64,000 nt of DNA. Source: Chryseobacterium gambrini (GTDB taxonomy: Bacteria; Bacteroidota; Bacteroidia; Flavobacteriales; Weeksellaceae). Below are positions 1 through 9,200 of this stretch, one piece after another; the stretch's first letter is position 1, and every line of letters starts with the position of its first letter. The stretch lies in the NCBI RefSeq assembly GCF_900156825.1, contig NZ_FTOV01000008.1:62001-126000 (forward strand), given 5' to 3'. Below the pieces are notes generated by a model. That model was not told the origin of the DNA. It saw nothing but the letters and a program-made list of their open reading frames with translations, and searched no databases. The position numbers and the translations under genes are program-made.

Positions 1-2
1 AA

Positions 3-134
3 CCAATTGGCTTTTTTATAAAGTACAAGGTTACATTTAATAAATTAACAATGGAAATCGAGCCAAATGAAGGATTTGAATATGATCCATCTGATATTTT
101 TCATCTCGCATGGTACGCTAGAGAATACAAGTAA
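3..134 (+). CDS. 3' end of an unrecognised gene (partial)
   Basis: An open frame enters from the left edge and ends at a TAA at 132-134, giving about 43 residues that finish HLAWYAREYK. The tail is mixed acidic and aromatic with no motif I can name. An internal ATG at 51 could be a start, but the frame is open through the edge, so this is more likely the end of a longer gene. The family is not recognised. The downstream rteC suggests it belongs to the same ICE regulatory end. Confidence is limited because so little of it is visible. Confidence 0.4.
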   Translation, partial: PIGFFIKYKVTFNKLTMEIEPNEGFEYDPSDIFHLAWYAREYK

Positions 135-575
135 GGCTATTAAATTCTTGAACGGAAAGATTTAATTACAAAAATTCCCAGATTAGATTAGGGTACAATA
201 GAAGAGATTACTTAAATGGTGGTCTCTTTTATGCATTAATTCTAACCAGAATTTTGATTAAAAATCTTTTGTTTCATTTTATATTAGATAAAAGGTATAA
301 ATTTCATTGGTTTAATTTTTACAGTATCTTAAAGAATAATCTTTGTTTTATTGGGAAATAATAATTTTTTAATGAGCAAACATATTTCATTCAATTGCAG
401 ATTATGAGTATATTCGTACGAATTCTGATTTAGTGTCGGCGAATAATAACTGGCCTAAACTATTGATTATTAGAAAAAAAATATATTGTATATTTAATTT
501 TATATCTCAACGTGGAGAGATATAATTTAAAGGGAAAACGACTGTGTGGAGGTTATTCACTTTAAAAAAGTAACC
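135..575. other. Non-coding stretch upstream of rteC
   Basis: About 440 AT-rich bases with no convincing reading frame. The only structure I can point to is the inverted repeat at 500-525 just before rteC. No tRNA-like cloverleaf, attachment-site-like repeat or terminator with a T-run was seen. Confidence 0.5.
500..525 (+). promoter_or_regulatory. Hairpin in the rteC leader
   Basis: TATATCTC at 501-508 pairs with GAGATATA at 517-524 around an 8-nt loop, plus one A-T pair outside (500/525). It ends about 50 nt before the preferred rteC start. There is no T-run behind it, so it is not a typical terminator. It could be an operator dyad or a leader structure. The function is inferred from position only. 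Confidence 0.35.
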
Positions 576-1418
576 ATGAAACAATTATATAAAAATATTC
601 TATTATCAATCGAACAACAGGAGAAGAATCTAGAACGAAGTACGAAAAGCACCATTGAAGAAGCTTATCATATGGTTTCTTTTCTTCGCCAATTATTAAG
701 CGATCTTAAAACCCAAATTGCTAAAAATGGTTTTGCTACAGCCGACGACGAAGTAGTCTTTTTTAAGACTGTCAAGCCCGAGATTTTAGGAAAACTCATT
801 TACTATAATAAGCTTGTCCGTTTGGAAGTTATTAACCCGGAACTTTATGATTTGGTACAAGCTTATTACAACGAGCAGATCAAGCTTTTAAATAAAGAAT
901 ATAAAAAGCACCTGGAGAGTTCGGATTTTTACTGGTATTATCGTTCTGGTCGCTGCGATAAAGACAATTCCTATTTTAGATTAGGTAATATTAATTTCTT
1001 CGATGGTGTAGACAGTTTTTTCTTTGAAGTTGATATTGAGTTTTCTACCTATTATGATTATAAAGTCGCTCAGATCATAGCGATGGACTTGCTTTTTTCC
1101 TATTATTTGTCGAAAATTAGTCAGAAAGACTCCAATAACACCGGCAGTTCCCCTATGCCTGAAAATGGAAATTTTTCTTGGACGGATTCCAAGAATGCGT
1201 TAATTGAACTGATTTATGCACTACATGCCGCAGGTAGTGTGTCTAATGGAAGAGCTGGCCTGCGAAAAATGAGTAAACTATTTGAGGAAGTGTTTGAAAT
1301 CAAATTGGGGGATATTCATCATGCATTCCATCAGATGAAGTTCAGGGCAGGAGAGAAAACCAGCTATTTACTTTTCTTAAAAAGTTCTCTAGAACAATAT
1401 ATGGATAGAGAACTTTAA
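576..1418 (+). CDS. rteC: RteC-family regulator of ICE excision
   Basis: A 280-residue protein from ATG 576; a GTG at 546 would add 10 residues but has less support. The C-terminal third, with the segment WTDSKNALIELIYALHAAG followed by a basic turn, matches the RteC family, whose CTnDOT member is a winged-helix activator that turns on excision genes. There is no signal peptide or membrane segment, so it acts in the cytoplasm on DNA. It stands alone, with a 318-bp gap before the next gene and a weak terminator at 1445-1474. In CTnDOT, RteC is controlled by RteA/RteB; those genes are not in the window and may lie to the left. Family assignment is good; the target promoter is unknown. Confidence 0.85.
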   Translation: MKQLYKNILLSIEQQEKNLERSTKSTIEEAYHMVSFLRQLLSDLKTQIAKNGFATADDEVVFFKTVKPEILGKLIYYNKLVRLEVINPELYDLVQAYYNEQIKLLNKEYKKHLESSDFYWYYRSGRCDKDNSYFRLGNINFFDGVDSFFFEVDIEFSTYYDYKVAQIIAMDLLFSYYLSKISQKDSNNTGSSPMPENGNFSWTDSKNALIELIYALHAAGSVSNGRAGLRKMSKLFEEVFEIKLGDIHHAFHQMKFRAGEKTSYLLFLKSSLEQYMDREL

Positions 1419-1736
1419 GGTAGGTAGTAAATCTATTGTACAAGACAGGTAATCAAATCGATGACCTGTTTTTTATTGCCGAAATTTATGCTGTCCCGTT
1501 ATACTGAATTTATTCGTAGGAATAATTAACCTGAAATTTACACAGCTGGTTTCGACAGTTCATACTTTTAGTATGTACCAATATACTAGTCATAGGATAC
1601 CAATGCAAACTGGCGCCACTATTAAAAAAATAACGAAAAAAAAGTTCATTTCTCTTGGTATATCCTTGATACTACCTTGTACGATTTAGCGGAAAATCAA
1701 GGCCAATTTTGGTATGTAAACCAAATGTAAAAGGCT
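1419..1736. other. Non-coding gap between rteC and the HTH gene
   Basis: It holds a terminator-like hairpin at 1445-1474 and several short AT-rich dyads, for example CATAC/GTATG around 1561-1575 and repeated GGTAT/ATACC words between 1575 and 1720. No reading frame or tRNA-like fold stands out. It is a plausible promoter-operator region for the small HTH gene at 1737. Confidence 0.4.
1445..1474 (+). terminator. Probable terminator of rteC
   Basis: ACAGGT (1445-1450) pairs with ACCTGT (1464-1469) around a 13-nt loop, followed by T residues to 1474. The stem is short, so it is a weak intrinsic terminator, but it sits 27 nt past the rteC stop. Confidence 0.5.
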
Positions 1737-2036
1737 ATGAATATAGATCGAGTTGAATTCCTCGCTTGGATGGATCGTATCATGAAGCGATTTGATATAC
1801 TCGCAGGGGATCTTGAAATCCGCGACAAAAAGAGATTGAGTATCGACGGTGATGAACTGCTCGATAATCAAGACGTGCTTCAAATGCTAAAGATCACTTA
1901 CCGATGTCTTCAGCGTTACCGTACAATCGGCAGAATAAAGTTTTTCACTATCAGTGGTAAAATTTATTACAAGAGTTCTGATGTGCAACAGTTTATTAGA
2001 GACAGTTATCACGGCGGAAAATATAGGCAAAAATAG
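1737..2036 (+). CDS. Small helix-turn-helix (excisionase/MerR-like) protein
   Basis: A 99-residue protein. The region around residues 40-95 (LDNQDVLQMLKITYRCLQRY, then a beta-wing-like KIYYKSSDVQQFI) has the HTH_17/excisionase layout: a recognition helix, a basic turn and a strand that reads a tyrosine-rich hairpin. Such genes sit directly upstream of DUF3945 and topB genes in many Bacteroidota ICEs, as here. In CTnDOT the equivalent small proteins (Xis2c/Xis2d type) help excision and activate operons. The N-terminal 40 residues are charged and helical. Role as an excision or transfer regulator is inferred from family and position. Confidence 0.75.
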   Translation: MNIDRVEFLAWMDRIMKRFDILAGDLEIRDKKRLSIDGDELLDNQDVLQMLKITYRCLQRYRTIGRIKFFTISGKIYYKSSDVQQFIRDSYHGGKYRQK

Positions 2037-2108
2037 GTTTCTAACGGAATAGATATAATACTGTAACGATTCCCATTCTACTTTCGATAAACTTAAAACT
2101 TTTTTATT

Positions 2109-3521
2109 ATGAACGAACAAACAATCACTGACGAAAAGGTAGCCAAAGCGTTAGAGCCGCTGTCCGATATCCTATTGGTTCTTGACAAAGTTAAGAACAG
2201 GATCGAAGCTGTAAAAGGAGTTGATAAGGATGGGAAACTGGAAACAGGAGAGCCCAAACAGAAGAATTTGTTGGATTTTATTCGCGTAGACAAAAGCGAT
2301 ATTTTCAGCAATTTCTTTTCTAATTTCTGGCGAAAACTCAACGATCCTACAGGATACAAGTTCTTTAAAATTGCCGACATCGATATGGAGGCGATAGCGA
2401 AGAAATTACAATCTGCTCTCGATAATCCAACACCGGAAGGAAATAAATTGCTGGACGCATTGGAAGTGAAACATGACAATAAACAAAAAAAACAAGATAT
2501 GGAAACGAAACAAGAAGTTAATCAAGGGAAAACCAAAGATGATGCAAAAAATGTGAATCGTTATAATGCAGATGAAATTGACTGGAATACAGCTCATAAA
2601 TTTGGCTTGAACAGGGAGCTGTTAGAGAAAAATGGACAATTGGACAAATTGCTAAAAGGATACAAATCAGATACAATATTTAAGATTGAAGGAAATTTTG
2701 AAGGGCTCGCATTAAAAGGCGATGCTCGTCTTTCTTTAAGACAAGTCGATAATAAGATTGTTATTTTGACGCATGGTATACGACATAAAGCTCCTTTGGA
2801 AAATCCTTTTTATGGCCATAGATTTACAAGAGAGGATAAGGAGAACCTGATAAAAACTGGAAATATGGGACGGGTGGCTGAACTGACGAATACACAGGGT
2901 ATTACAGTAAAGTCATTGATCAGTTTGGATAAATATACAAAGGAGCCGGTATCATATCCGCTTGAATGGATTAAAATCAATGATAAATTTGGTGGCGTAA
3001 AGTTAAGTAAGGAACAAAAGCAGGAACTCATGGAAGGAAAGCCCGTGCTCGTTGATGGTATGGTAAATACAAAAACAGAGGAACTGTTCAGCCAAACGTT
3101 GCAGTTCAGCGCTGATGACAGAAAAATTGTATTTGCCGGCAATAAAGAAACCCTGAATATTGAACAACAGCTTACAAGGGTAATTCCACCTGTCTTTAGA
3201 GACCGACAGCTTAGCGAAAAAGAACAGGATCAGCTAAAAGAGGGTAAAGCTATTTATCTGGAAGATCTTGTCAATAAGGATCAAAATAGAATATATTCAG
3301 GTTATGCCTTCTACAATGAACAAAAAGGAAAGGTTGACTTCTCCTTCCAAAAACCTCATTTGGAAAATCAGCTGGAGCAAGTCCTGGGTGATACAAATCA
3401 AGAGAAGAAACAGCGACAATCTCCGGTGCAAAAAGATGATTCAAAACAGGCCGCACGTAATACTGCAAAGACTGATGCGCAAGAAAGAAAGACCCCTACA
3501 AGACGACCGAAACTTCACTAA
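2109..3521 (+). CDS. DUF4099/DUF3945 ICE accessory protein
   Basis: 470 residues, acidic and soluble. Residues about 158-190 (IDWNTAHKFGLNRELLEKNG) match DUF4099. Three imperfect DUF3945-type repeats follow, each built as L/FSxEQ...LxxGKxVxVxxLVN. The clearest two begin near LSKEQKQELMEGKPV and LSEKEQDQLKEGKAI. The tail is lysine- and glutamine-rich and disordered. The family is common on Bacteroidota conjugative elements next to topB and its biochemical job is unknown. It ends 11 nt before topB, so the two are probably cotranscribed. The DNA-processing role is guilt by association. Confidence 0.75.
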   Translation: MNEQTITDEKVAKALEPLSDILLVLDKVKNRIEAVKGVDKDGKLETGEPKQKNLLDFIRVDKSDIFSNFFSNFWRKLNDPTGYKFFKIADIDMEAIAKKLQSALDNPTPEGNKLLDALEVKHDNKQKKQDMETKQEVNQGKTKDDAKNVNRYNADEIDWNTAHKFGLNRELLEKNGQLDKLLKGYKSDTIFKIEGNFEGLALKGDARLSLRQVDNKIVILTHGIRHKAPLENPFYGHRFTREDKENLIKTGNMGRVAELTNTQGITVKSLISLDKYTKEPVSYPLEWIKINDKFGGVKLSKEQKQELMEGKPVLVDGMVNTKTEELFSQTLQFSADDRKIVFAGNKETLNIEQQLTRVIPPVFRDRQLSEKEQDQLKEGKAIYLEDLVNKDQNRIYSGYAFYNEQKGKVDFSFQKPHLENQLEQVLGDTNQEKKQRQSPVQKDDSKQAARNTAKTDAQERKTPTRRPKLH

Positions 3522-3532
3522 AGTAAGCCATT

Positions 3533-5617
3533 ATGAAAGCAATCTTAGCAGAAAAGCCCTCTGTAGCACATGAACTAGCCCGAATTGTAGGAGCAACTGA
3601 AAGAAAAGATGGATATTTTTTGGGGGGTGATTTTATGGTCACATGGGCTTATGGACATCTTGTAGGACTGGCGATGCCTGCGGACTATGGAATAAAGGGG
3701 TTCAATAGGGAATCCCTTCCCATCATACCAGAAAATTTTATGCTTACCTGTAGAAAAGTAAAGGCTGGTAATGGTTATGTTTACGATGAAGGTTCAAAAC
3801 GGCAATTAGAAATAATTGGCGAAGTTTTCGAAAAGTGCGACAGTATTATTGTTGCTACCGATGCGGGTAGGGAGGGTGAAGTAATTTTCCGATACATATA
3901 TGAATATTTAGGCTGCGGTAAATCATTTGAGAGGCTTTGGATCAGTAGTTTAACCGAGAAAGCAATCATAAGCGGATTAAACAATTTGAAGCCTGGTGCT
4001 GATTTTGATGGTCTCTATTATGCCGGACGCGAGCGGTCACAGTCTGACTGGATGATCGGGATCAATGCCACGCAAGCCCTGACGATCAGTTTAGGGGATG
4101 GTTTATATTCTTTAGGGCGTGTTCAGACACCTACTTTATCGCTTATCTGTAAAAGATATATAGATCATAAATCGTTTGAAGTAAAAAGCTATTTCCAGAT
4201 TGAGCTGGAACATCAAAAAGAGGGGACTATTTTCAAGAGTTTATCGGTTGATAAATGGGAAGAACGAACTAAAGTAGAATCTGCAATAAGATCTATTGGG
4301 CGTGCTGGAACTGTACTTGTTGTGGATGTTGAAAAGAAATCCGGTTCATTGCAGGCACCATTACTTTTTGATTTGACAGGCTTACAAAAAGAGGCCAATA
4401 GGAAACTGGGTTTTTCCGCAGAAAAAACGTTGGAAATAGCGCAGATCTTGTATGAAAAGAAATTGATAAGTTACCCCCGTACGGGATCAAAGTACATTCC
4501 AGAGGACGTTTGGAGCGAAATTCCAAATCTGATTGTCGCTTTAGGGGCTTCCAATGCTTTTAAAGAAAAGGTCGAAGAGGTTAAATGGGAGAGATATAAC
4601 AAACATATCGTCAATGACGTGAAGGTAACTGACCATCATGGAATTTTAATAACCGAGAATATTCCTAGCATTTTGAACGCGCACGAAAATGCATTGTATG
4701 ATTTAATAGCCTGCCGACTTCTTGAAGCTATTTCACCAGCCTGCCACAGGGAAACTACTTCGGCAATATTAGAAATACTCCATTATAATTTTGTAATTAA
4801 AGCAATAAAGATTACGTCCCCAGGCTGGAAGTCGATCAATGGGATTTTTAATGAAGAAGAGGACAATGCTATTTATGACCTGCCAGATTTACAGAAGGGC
4901 GATCTCTTGCAGTTAAGCACTGCGACGCTTCTTTCCAAGAAAACAAAGCCACCCGCATTATATACTGAAGCAGAACTTTTATCAGCAATGGAAAATGCCG
5001 GTAATAGCATTACGGATATTGAGGAGAGAAAAGCACTTAAAACCATTGGGATAGGTACACCTGCTACCCGTGCTTCGGTTATTGAAACGCTTTTCGACAG
5101 GGATTATATCCGTCGGGAGAAGAAGTCGATCATTCCTACTGAGAAGGGCCTTCTTGTTTATCAGATAGTAGAAGATAAAAAGATAGCAGATGTTTCTATG
5201 ACGGCGCAATGGGAACTTTCATTCGAAAAGATACAGAATAATGAAATGTCTGCTAAGGAATTTCATGCTGAACTTGAGAAGCTAACCCAAGAGGTTACCA
5301 AGGAGCTCCTGACCGAGAAAATTGCGGAGACGGGTCCTCAAGATCTTTACTGCCCTAAATGTAGTAGTAAAGCCTGTTTGCGTGAAAAGGTAATCAAATG
5401 CTGTAGTGATGAATGCGGATGGATACTTTTTCGAAAGGTGTGCGGAATACAATTAACATATAAAATTGTAGAAGCTTTGCTTACCAAGAAAAGAACACCA
5501 TTGATCCGCAAGATGGTCGGTCACAGTGGAAAGCCATTTGATGCCTATATTGTGTTATCAGAGGATGGTACTACTTCTTTTGAATTTGAGCAGAAAAAGA
5601 AACGAAAGTTCCGATAA
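3533..5617 (+). CDS. topB: DNA topoisomerase III (type IA)
   Basis: 694 residues. The TOPRIM part shows AEKPS with Glu7 and ATDAGREGE at 108-116. The catalytic tyrosine is Tyr314 in ISYPRTGS. A cysteine cluster near residues 600-630 (CPKC, then CC and DEC) looks like a degenerate zinc-binding tail. Type IA enzymes cut one strand by a 5'-phosphotyrosine link and decatenate or relax negatively supercoiled DNA; ICE-borne copies are thought to help process transferred or excised DNA. All expected motifs are present, so it should be active. It follows the DUF3945 gene by 11 nt and is closed by a strong terminator. Confidence 0.93.
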   Translation: MKAILAEKPSVAHELARIVGATERKDGYFLGGDFMVTWAYGHLVGLAMPADYGIKGFNRESLPIIPENFMLTCRKVKAGNGYVYDEGSKRQLEIIGEVFEKCDSIIVATDAGREGEVIFRYIYEYLGCGKSFERLWISSLTEKAIISGLNNLKPGADFDGLYYAGRERSQSDWMIGINATQALTISLGDGLYSLGRVQTPTLSLICKRYIDHKSFEVKSYFQIELEHQKEGTIFKSLSVDKWEERTKVESAIRSIGRAGTVLVVDVEKKSGSLQAPLLFDLTGLQKEANRKLGFSAEKTLEIAQILYEKKLISYPRTGSKYIPEDVWSEIPNLIVALGASNAFKEKVEEVKWERYNKHIVNDVKVTDHHGILITENIPSILNAHENALYDLIACRLLEAISPACHRETTSAILEILHYNFVIKAIKITSPGWKSINGIFNEEEDNAIYDLPDLQKGDLLQLSTATLLSKKTKPPALYTEAELLSAMENAGNSITDIEERKALKTIGIGTPATRASVIETLFDRDYIRREKKSIIPTEKGLLVYQIVEDKKIADVSMTAQWELSFEKIQNNEMSAKEFHAELEKLTQEVTKELLTEKIAETGPQDLYCPKCSSKACLREKVIKCCSDECGWILFRKVCGIQLTYKIVEALLTKKRTPLIRKMVGHSGKPFDAYIVLSEDGTTSFEFEQKKKRKFR

Positions 5618-5639
5618 TTTTCATGATGTGATTTGGTGT

Positions 5640-5680
5640 GAAGCCTGAGATCCCCGGTGATTTCAGGCTTCTTTTTTTTT
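5640..5680 (+). terminator. Intrinsic terminator after topB
   Basis: GAAGCCTGA (5640-5648) pairs with TCAGGCTTC (5663-5671), followed by an unbroken run of T to 5680. It lies 22 nt past the topB stop. This is a textbook rho-independent terminator. Confidence 0.9.
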
Positions 5681-5792
5681 ATCTCATTTTTTCAATTAGG
5701 AAAATGACGGACTTCTTAGGTTAGAATACCCCCTAAACTGCTTTACGAGGGCTTCTGTGGCTAGGTTTACCTAACAAGTAAACAATTGACAC

Positions 5793-6230
5793 ATGAAAAA
5801 AGAGCAAAAGGATTTTTCCTACTACCAATTAAAGCTACAGGAACATATAGAAGCGAGTTTTCCTGAAAAATTAGAGGATACGAAATTTATCGCCCAACGG
5901 GCGCGGTGGGCAGCTAATGCTTATGATGGAGCTTTCAGGTCAGGCAACCATATTACTAAATGCGATGAAATAGCCGATTACATACTTTATGAGGGGCTTC
6001 ACTTTTCAAAATTCACTACGCTTTTTGAGGTGCTGACATACGAGTTCAGCGACCTGCTGTTTGATTTTGAATTCAGGGATTTTGCATTAAAAATACTTCC
6101 TACCTGCGAAGAGGTTTTTGCAAAGTATGATCTAACCGATGATTTTGCATATTCAAATGATTATGACCTGCTATACATAGAAATGACAGGTTTCATCGCC
6201 ATATGGATCGAGCAACATGGCATTCAATAA
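5793..6230 (+). CDS. DUF1896 family protein
   Basis: 145 residues, soluble and aromatic-rich. The pattern of an N-terminal [10 protein letters not shown] helix, [10 protein letters not shown], and a C-terminal block ending in [15 protein letters not shown] fits DUF1896, a family known almost only from Bacteroidota conjugative elements and typically placed just ahead of a giant methylase-helicase gene. Its stop overlaps the start of that gene by 14 nt, so the two are translationally coupled and probably act together. No catalytic motif is visible and the function is unknown. Confidence 0.8.
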   Translation: MKKEQKDFSYYQLKLQEHIEASFPEKLEDTKFIAQRARWAANAYDGAFRSGNHITKCDEIADYILYEGLHFSKFTTLFEVLTYEFSDLLFDFEFRDFALKILPTCEEVFAKYDLTDDFAYSNDYDLLYIEMTGFIAIWIEQHGIQ

Positions 6231-9200
6231 GAGGCAGCACCTCCAGCAGAATATTGATGCTCTGAAAATTGCTTTCAATGTTGAAAATAAAAAACGTAAA
6301 CCAACATCGGGCGAAGAGCAACAATTGTCATTATATGTGGGATTTGGCGGGCTAAAATGTGTGCTTAATCCAGCCGAATTACCAGAAGACATTGAAAAAT
6401 GGAATAGCAGTGAAAAGCCATTGTTTGCTCTGACAAAAGAACTCTACGGTTTATTACGTGAACACGCTAAAAATGATATTGAATATAAAAATTGGGTCAG
6501 CGGTGTTAAGAGTTCTGTATTAGATGCATTCTATACACCAAAAGAAATAACCGAAGTTATCGTGTCAGTAATAGGAGGGGATGATTTAGGAATCAATAAA
6601 GTACTCGAACCCTCAGCGGGTGTTGGCGCCTTTATTCATCCTTTTAAAAACAAAACGAACCTTCGTGTTACGGCCTATGAACAAGATCCTTTGACCGGAA
6701 AGATTTTGAAACTACTGCATCCAGAGGCAGATGTACGAGTGACTGGTTTTGAAAGTATCGCTGATCAGGAAGAAGGACTTTATGACCTAATTGTAAGTAA
6801 TATACCCTTTGGGACGAGTTCCGTATTTGATCTTTCCTTTGCGAGAGGTAAGGATGAAGCACGTAAAATTGCAACCAAAAGTGTTCACAACTATTTCTTT
6901 TTAAAGGCTACAGATAAGCTTAGGGAGGGCGGTATCCTGGCCTTTATAACCTCACAGGGTATTATGGACAGTCCATCCAATCAGCCCGTCCGCGAGGCAC
7001 TGATGCGGGAGCACCTGTTAGTCACTGCAATAAGACTTCCTAATAATCTATTTGAAGGGGCAGGAACGGAGGTAGGGAGTGATCTGATCGTTTTGCAAAA
7101 GAGCAGCGATAGAGATTCGTTATCACATCGGGCAAAAGATTTTATCCATACAGTATCAGGTGACCAGGGTTCACACTGCAATACCTTGTTTTTTAATCCT
7201 AACCATATTGTATCCACCCGATACATTGAGGATACAGATGCATATGGTAAAAAGAGGACAATCTATCTGCATGATGGCGGAACAGAAGGGATCGCCAGTG
7301 ATCTCAAAGAAAAGCTTGCAGCCGATTTCAGCACCTTTTTTAATTTCAAACTATACAATGGTTTTGCTGTTAAAATGGATTCAGATTCGCAACAAAAGGA
7401 TATTTTGCAAACTCCCTTGGGAGGAGATTCTACTTCTAAAAGTAAAAATACACGGAATAATGATGAGCAACCTGTTCAACTAAGTTTATTTTCTGACCAA
7501 CAAATTGATAGTTTTACGCAACGTTCGTTTTCAAAAAAAACAGTTCGTAAAACGAAGCAACAAAGTAAAGTACAGCAACTTTCGTTATTCGAACATGCAT
7601 CTACAAATGATAAGACAAAGACGACAGATTCTGACCAAAGCATCAGAGATAATAATACAAAACGGAGTAAAAAAACTGCTGATCTAAAAGATAATCAATC
7701 GAATAGAGCACATGCGCTTTCTCTTTTTTCAGAAATTACTGAACAGGCCGAACTAATGGAGTCAGTTGTGTTTGAAGGAGAAAAAAAAGAATACTATAGG
7801 GATAACACTTTGGTGGCTTACAATGGTAATGTTGGATCAATCAAATGGAATTTCCGGAAAGGACAGTACATTTTTCACCCGCTTATACTTGCTGTAAAGC
7901 AAAAAAGTAGGATCGAAGATTATATAAAATTTAGGGACTGTTATCATAACTTATATCACTATGAGGTAACTCAGAAAGAAGAAGATACTTTAGGTCGGAG
8001 ATTGCTCAATATTCAGTATGACGCATTTGTAAAGAAATATGGCAATTTAAATGCTGCGGAGAATATCAAAGTTATTAAAACAGATGCTTCGGGAAATGAA
8101 ATCCCTTATCTGGAACGTGTTATTGGAGGAATAATACACAAAGCGGACATTTTTGACCATCCCGTTAGTTTTTCAACTGATGATTTAGCAGTCAATAGCG
8201 CCAGTGAAGCGTTATCGGCTTCCCTTAATCTTTCTGCTAAAGTTGATCTTGATTTCATGTTTAACATTTCTGGAATTTCAGTTGAAGAGCTGAAAGAGCA
8301 GTTGAAAGGAAGGATTTATTTTAATCCGCTCCTGGGATTATACGAAACCTCGCAAACATTTTTATCTGGGAATGTTGTCGAAAAGACAAAGCAGCTTAGC
8401 AAATTTTTTTCGGAGCATGTCACAGACCAACAGGGTGAAGAAAGTTTAAAAGCTCTCCAAGAGGTTCGACCTACTTTAATATCATTTGAAGAGCTGGATT
8501 TTAATCTTGGTGAACGCTGGATTGACACAGACATTTATAGCAGGTTTGCCAGCCATCTTTTTGAAACGAAAGTCTCAATTCAATATACTGAAAGTTCGGA
8601 TGACTTTTCAGTGCAATGCAGCGGCAGCAATATAATCATAACAGAAAAGTATGCGGTAAAGTCAGACAGTAGAAATTTTGACGGACTGAATCTCTTACGG
8701 CATGCATTAGTCAATACCACACCGGATATTACAAAGAAAGCGTATTTAGCAGACGGTACTGAGGTAAAGGTGCGGGATATGGAAGCTATTCAAGCTGCAA
8801 ATAGCAAAATTGATGATATTAGAAGGGCTTTTACGGACTGGTTATTCGACCAAAGTGAAGAATTTAAAGATGGACTCACTGAAAAGTATAATGACTTATT
8901 TAATTGTCATGTGCGGCCACAATACGACGGTAGCCATCAGGCTTTTCCTGGGCTCAACCGAAGAGCTGTAGGTATTGAAGATCTATATGGTAGTCAGAAA
9001 GATGCGGTATGGATGATCAAATGTAATGGTGGCGGGATCTGCGACCACGAGGTTGGTGCTGGAAAGACGTTAATTATGTGTACTGCTGCCCAAGAAATGA
9101 AGCGGCTGGGATTGGTTCATAAGCCGATGATTATTGCTTTAAAAGCCAATGTACATGAAATCGCCGAGACTTATCGCAAAGCATATCCCCACGCCAAACT

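Noticed and set aside
3268-3573. Plus-strand reading frame overlapping the DUF3945 gene end and the topB start
   Set aside because: It overlaps two well-supported genes in another frame and its product is low-complexity and basic.
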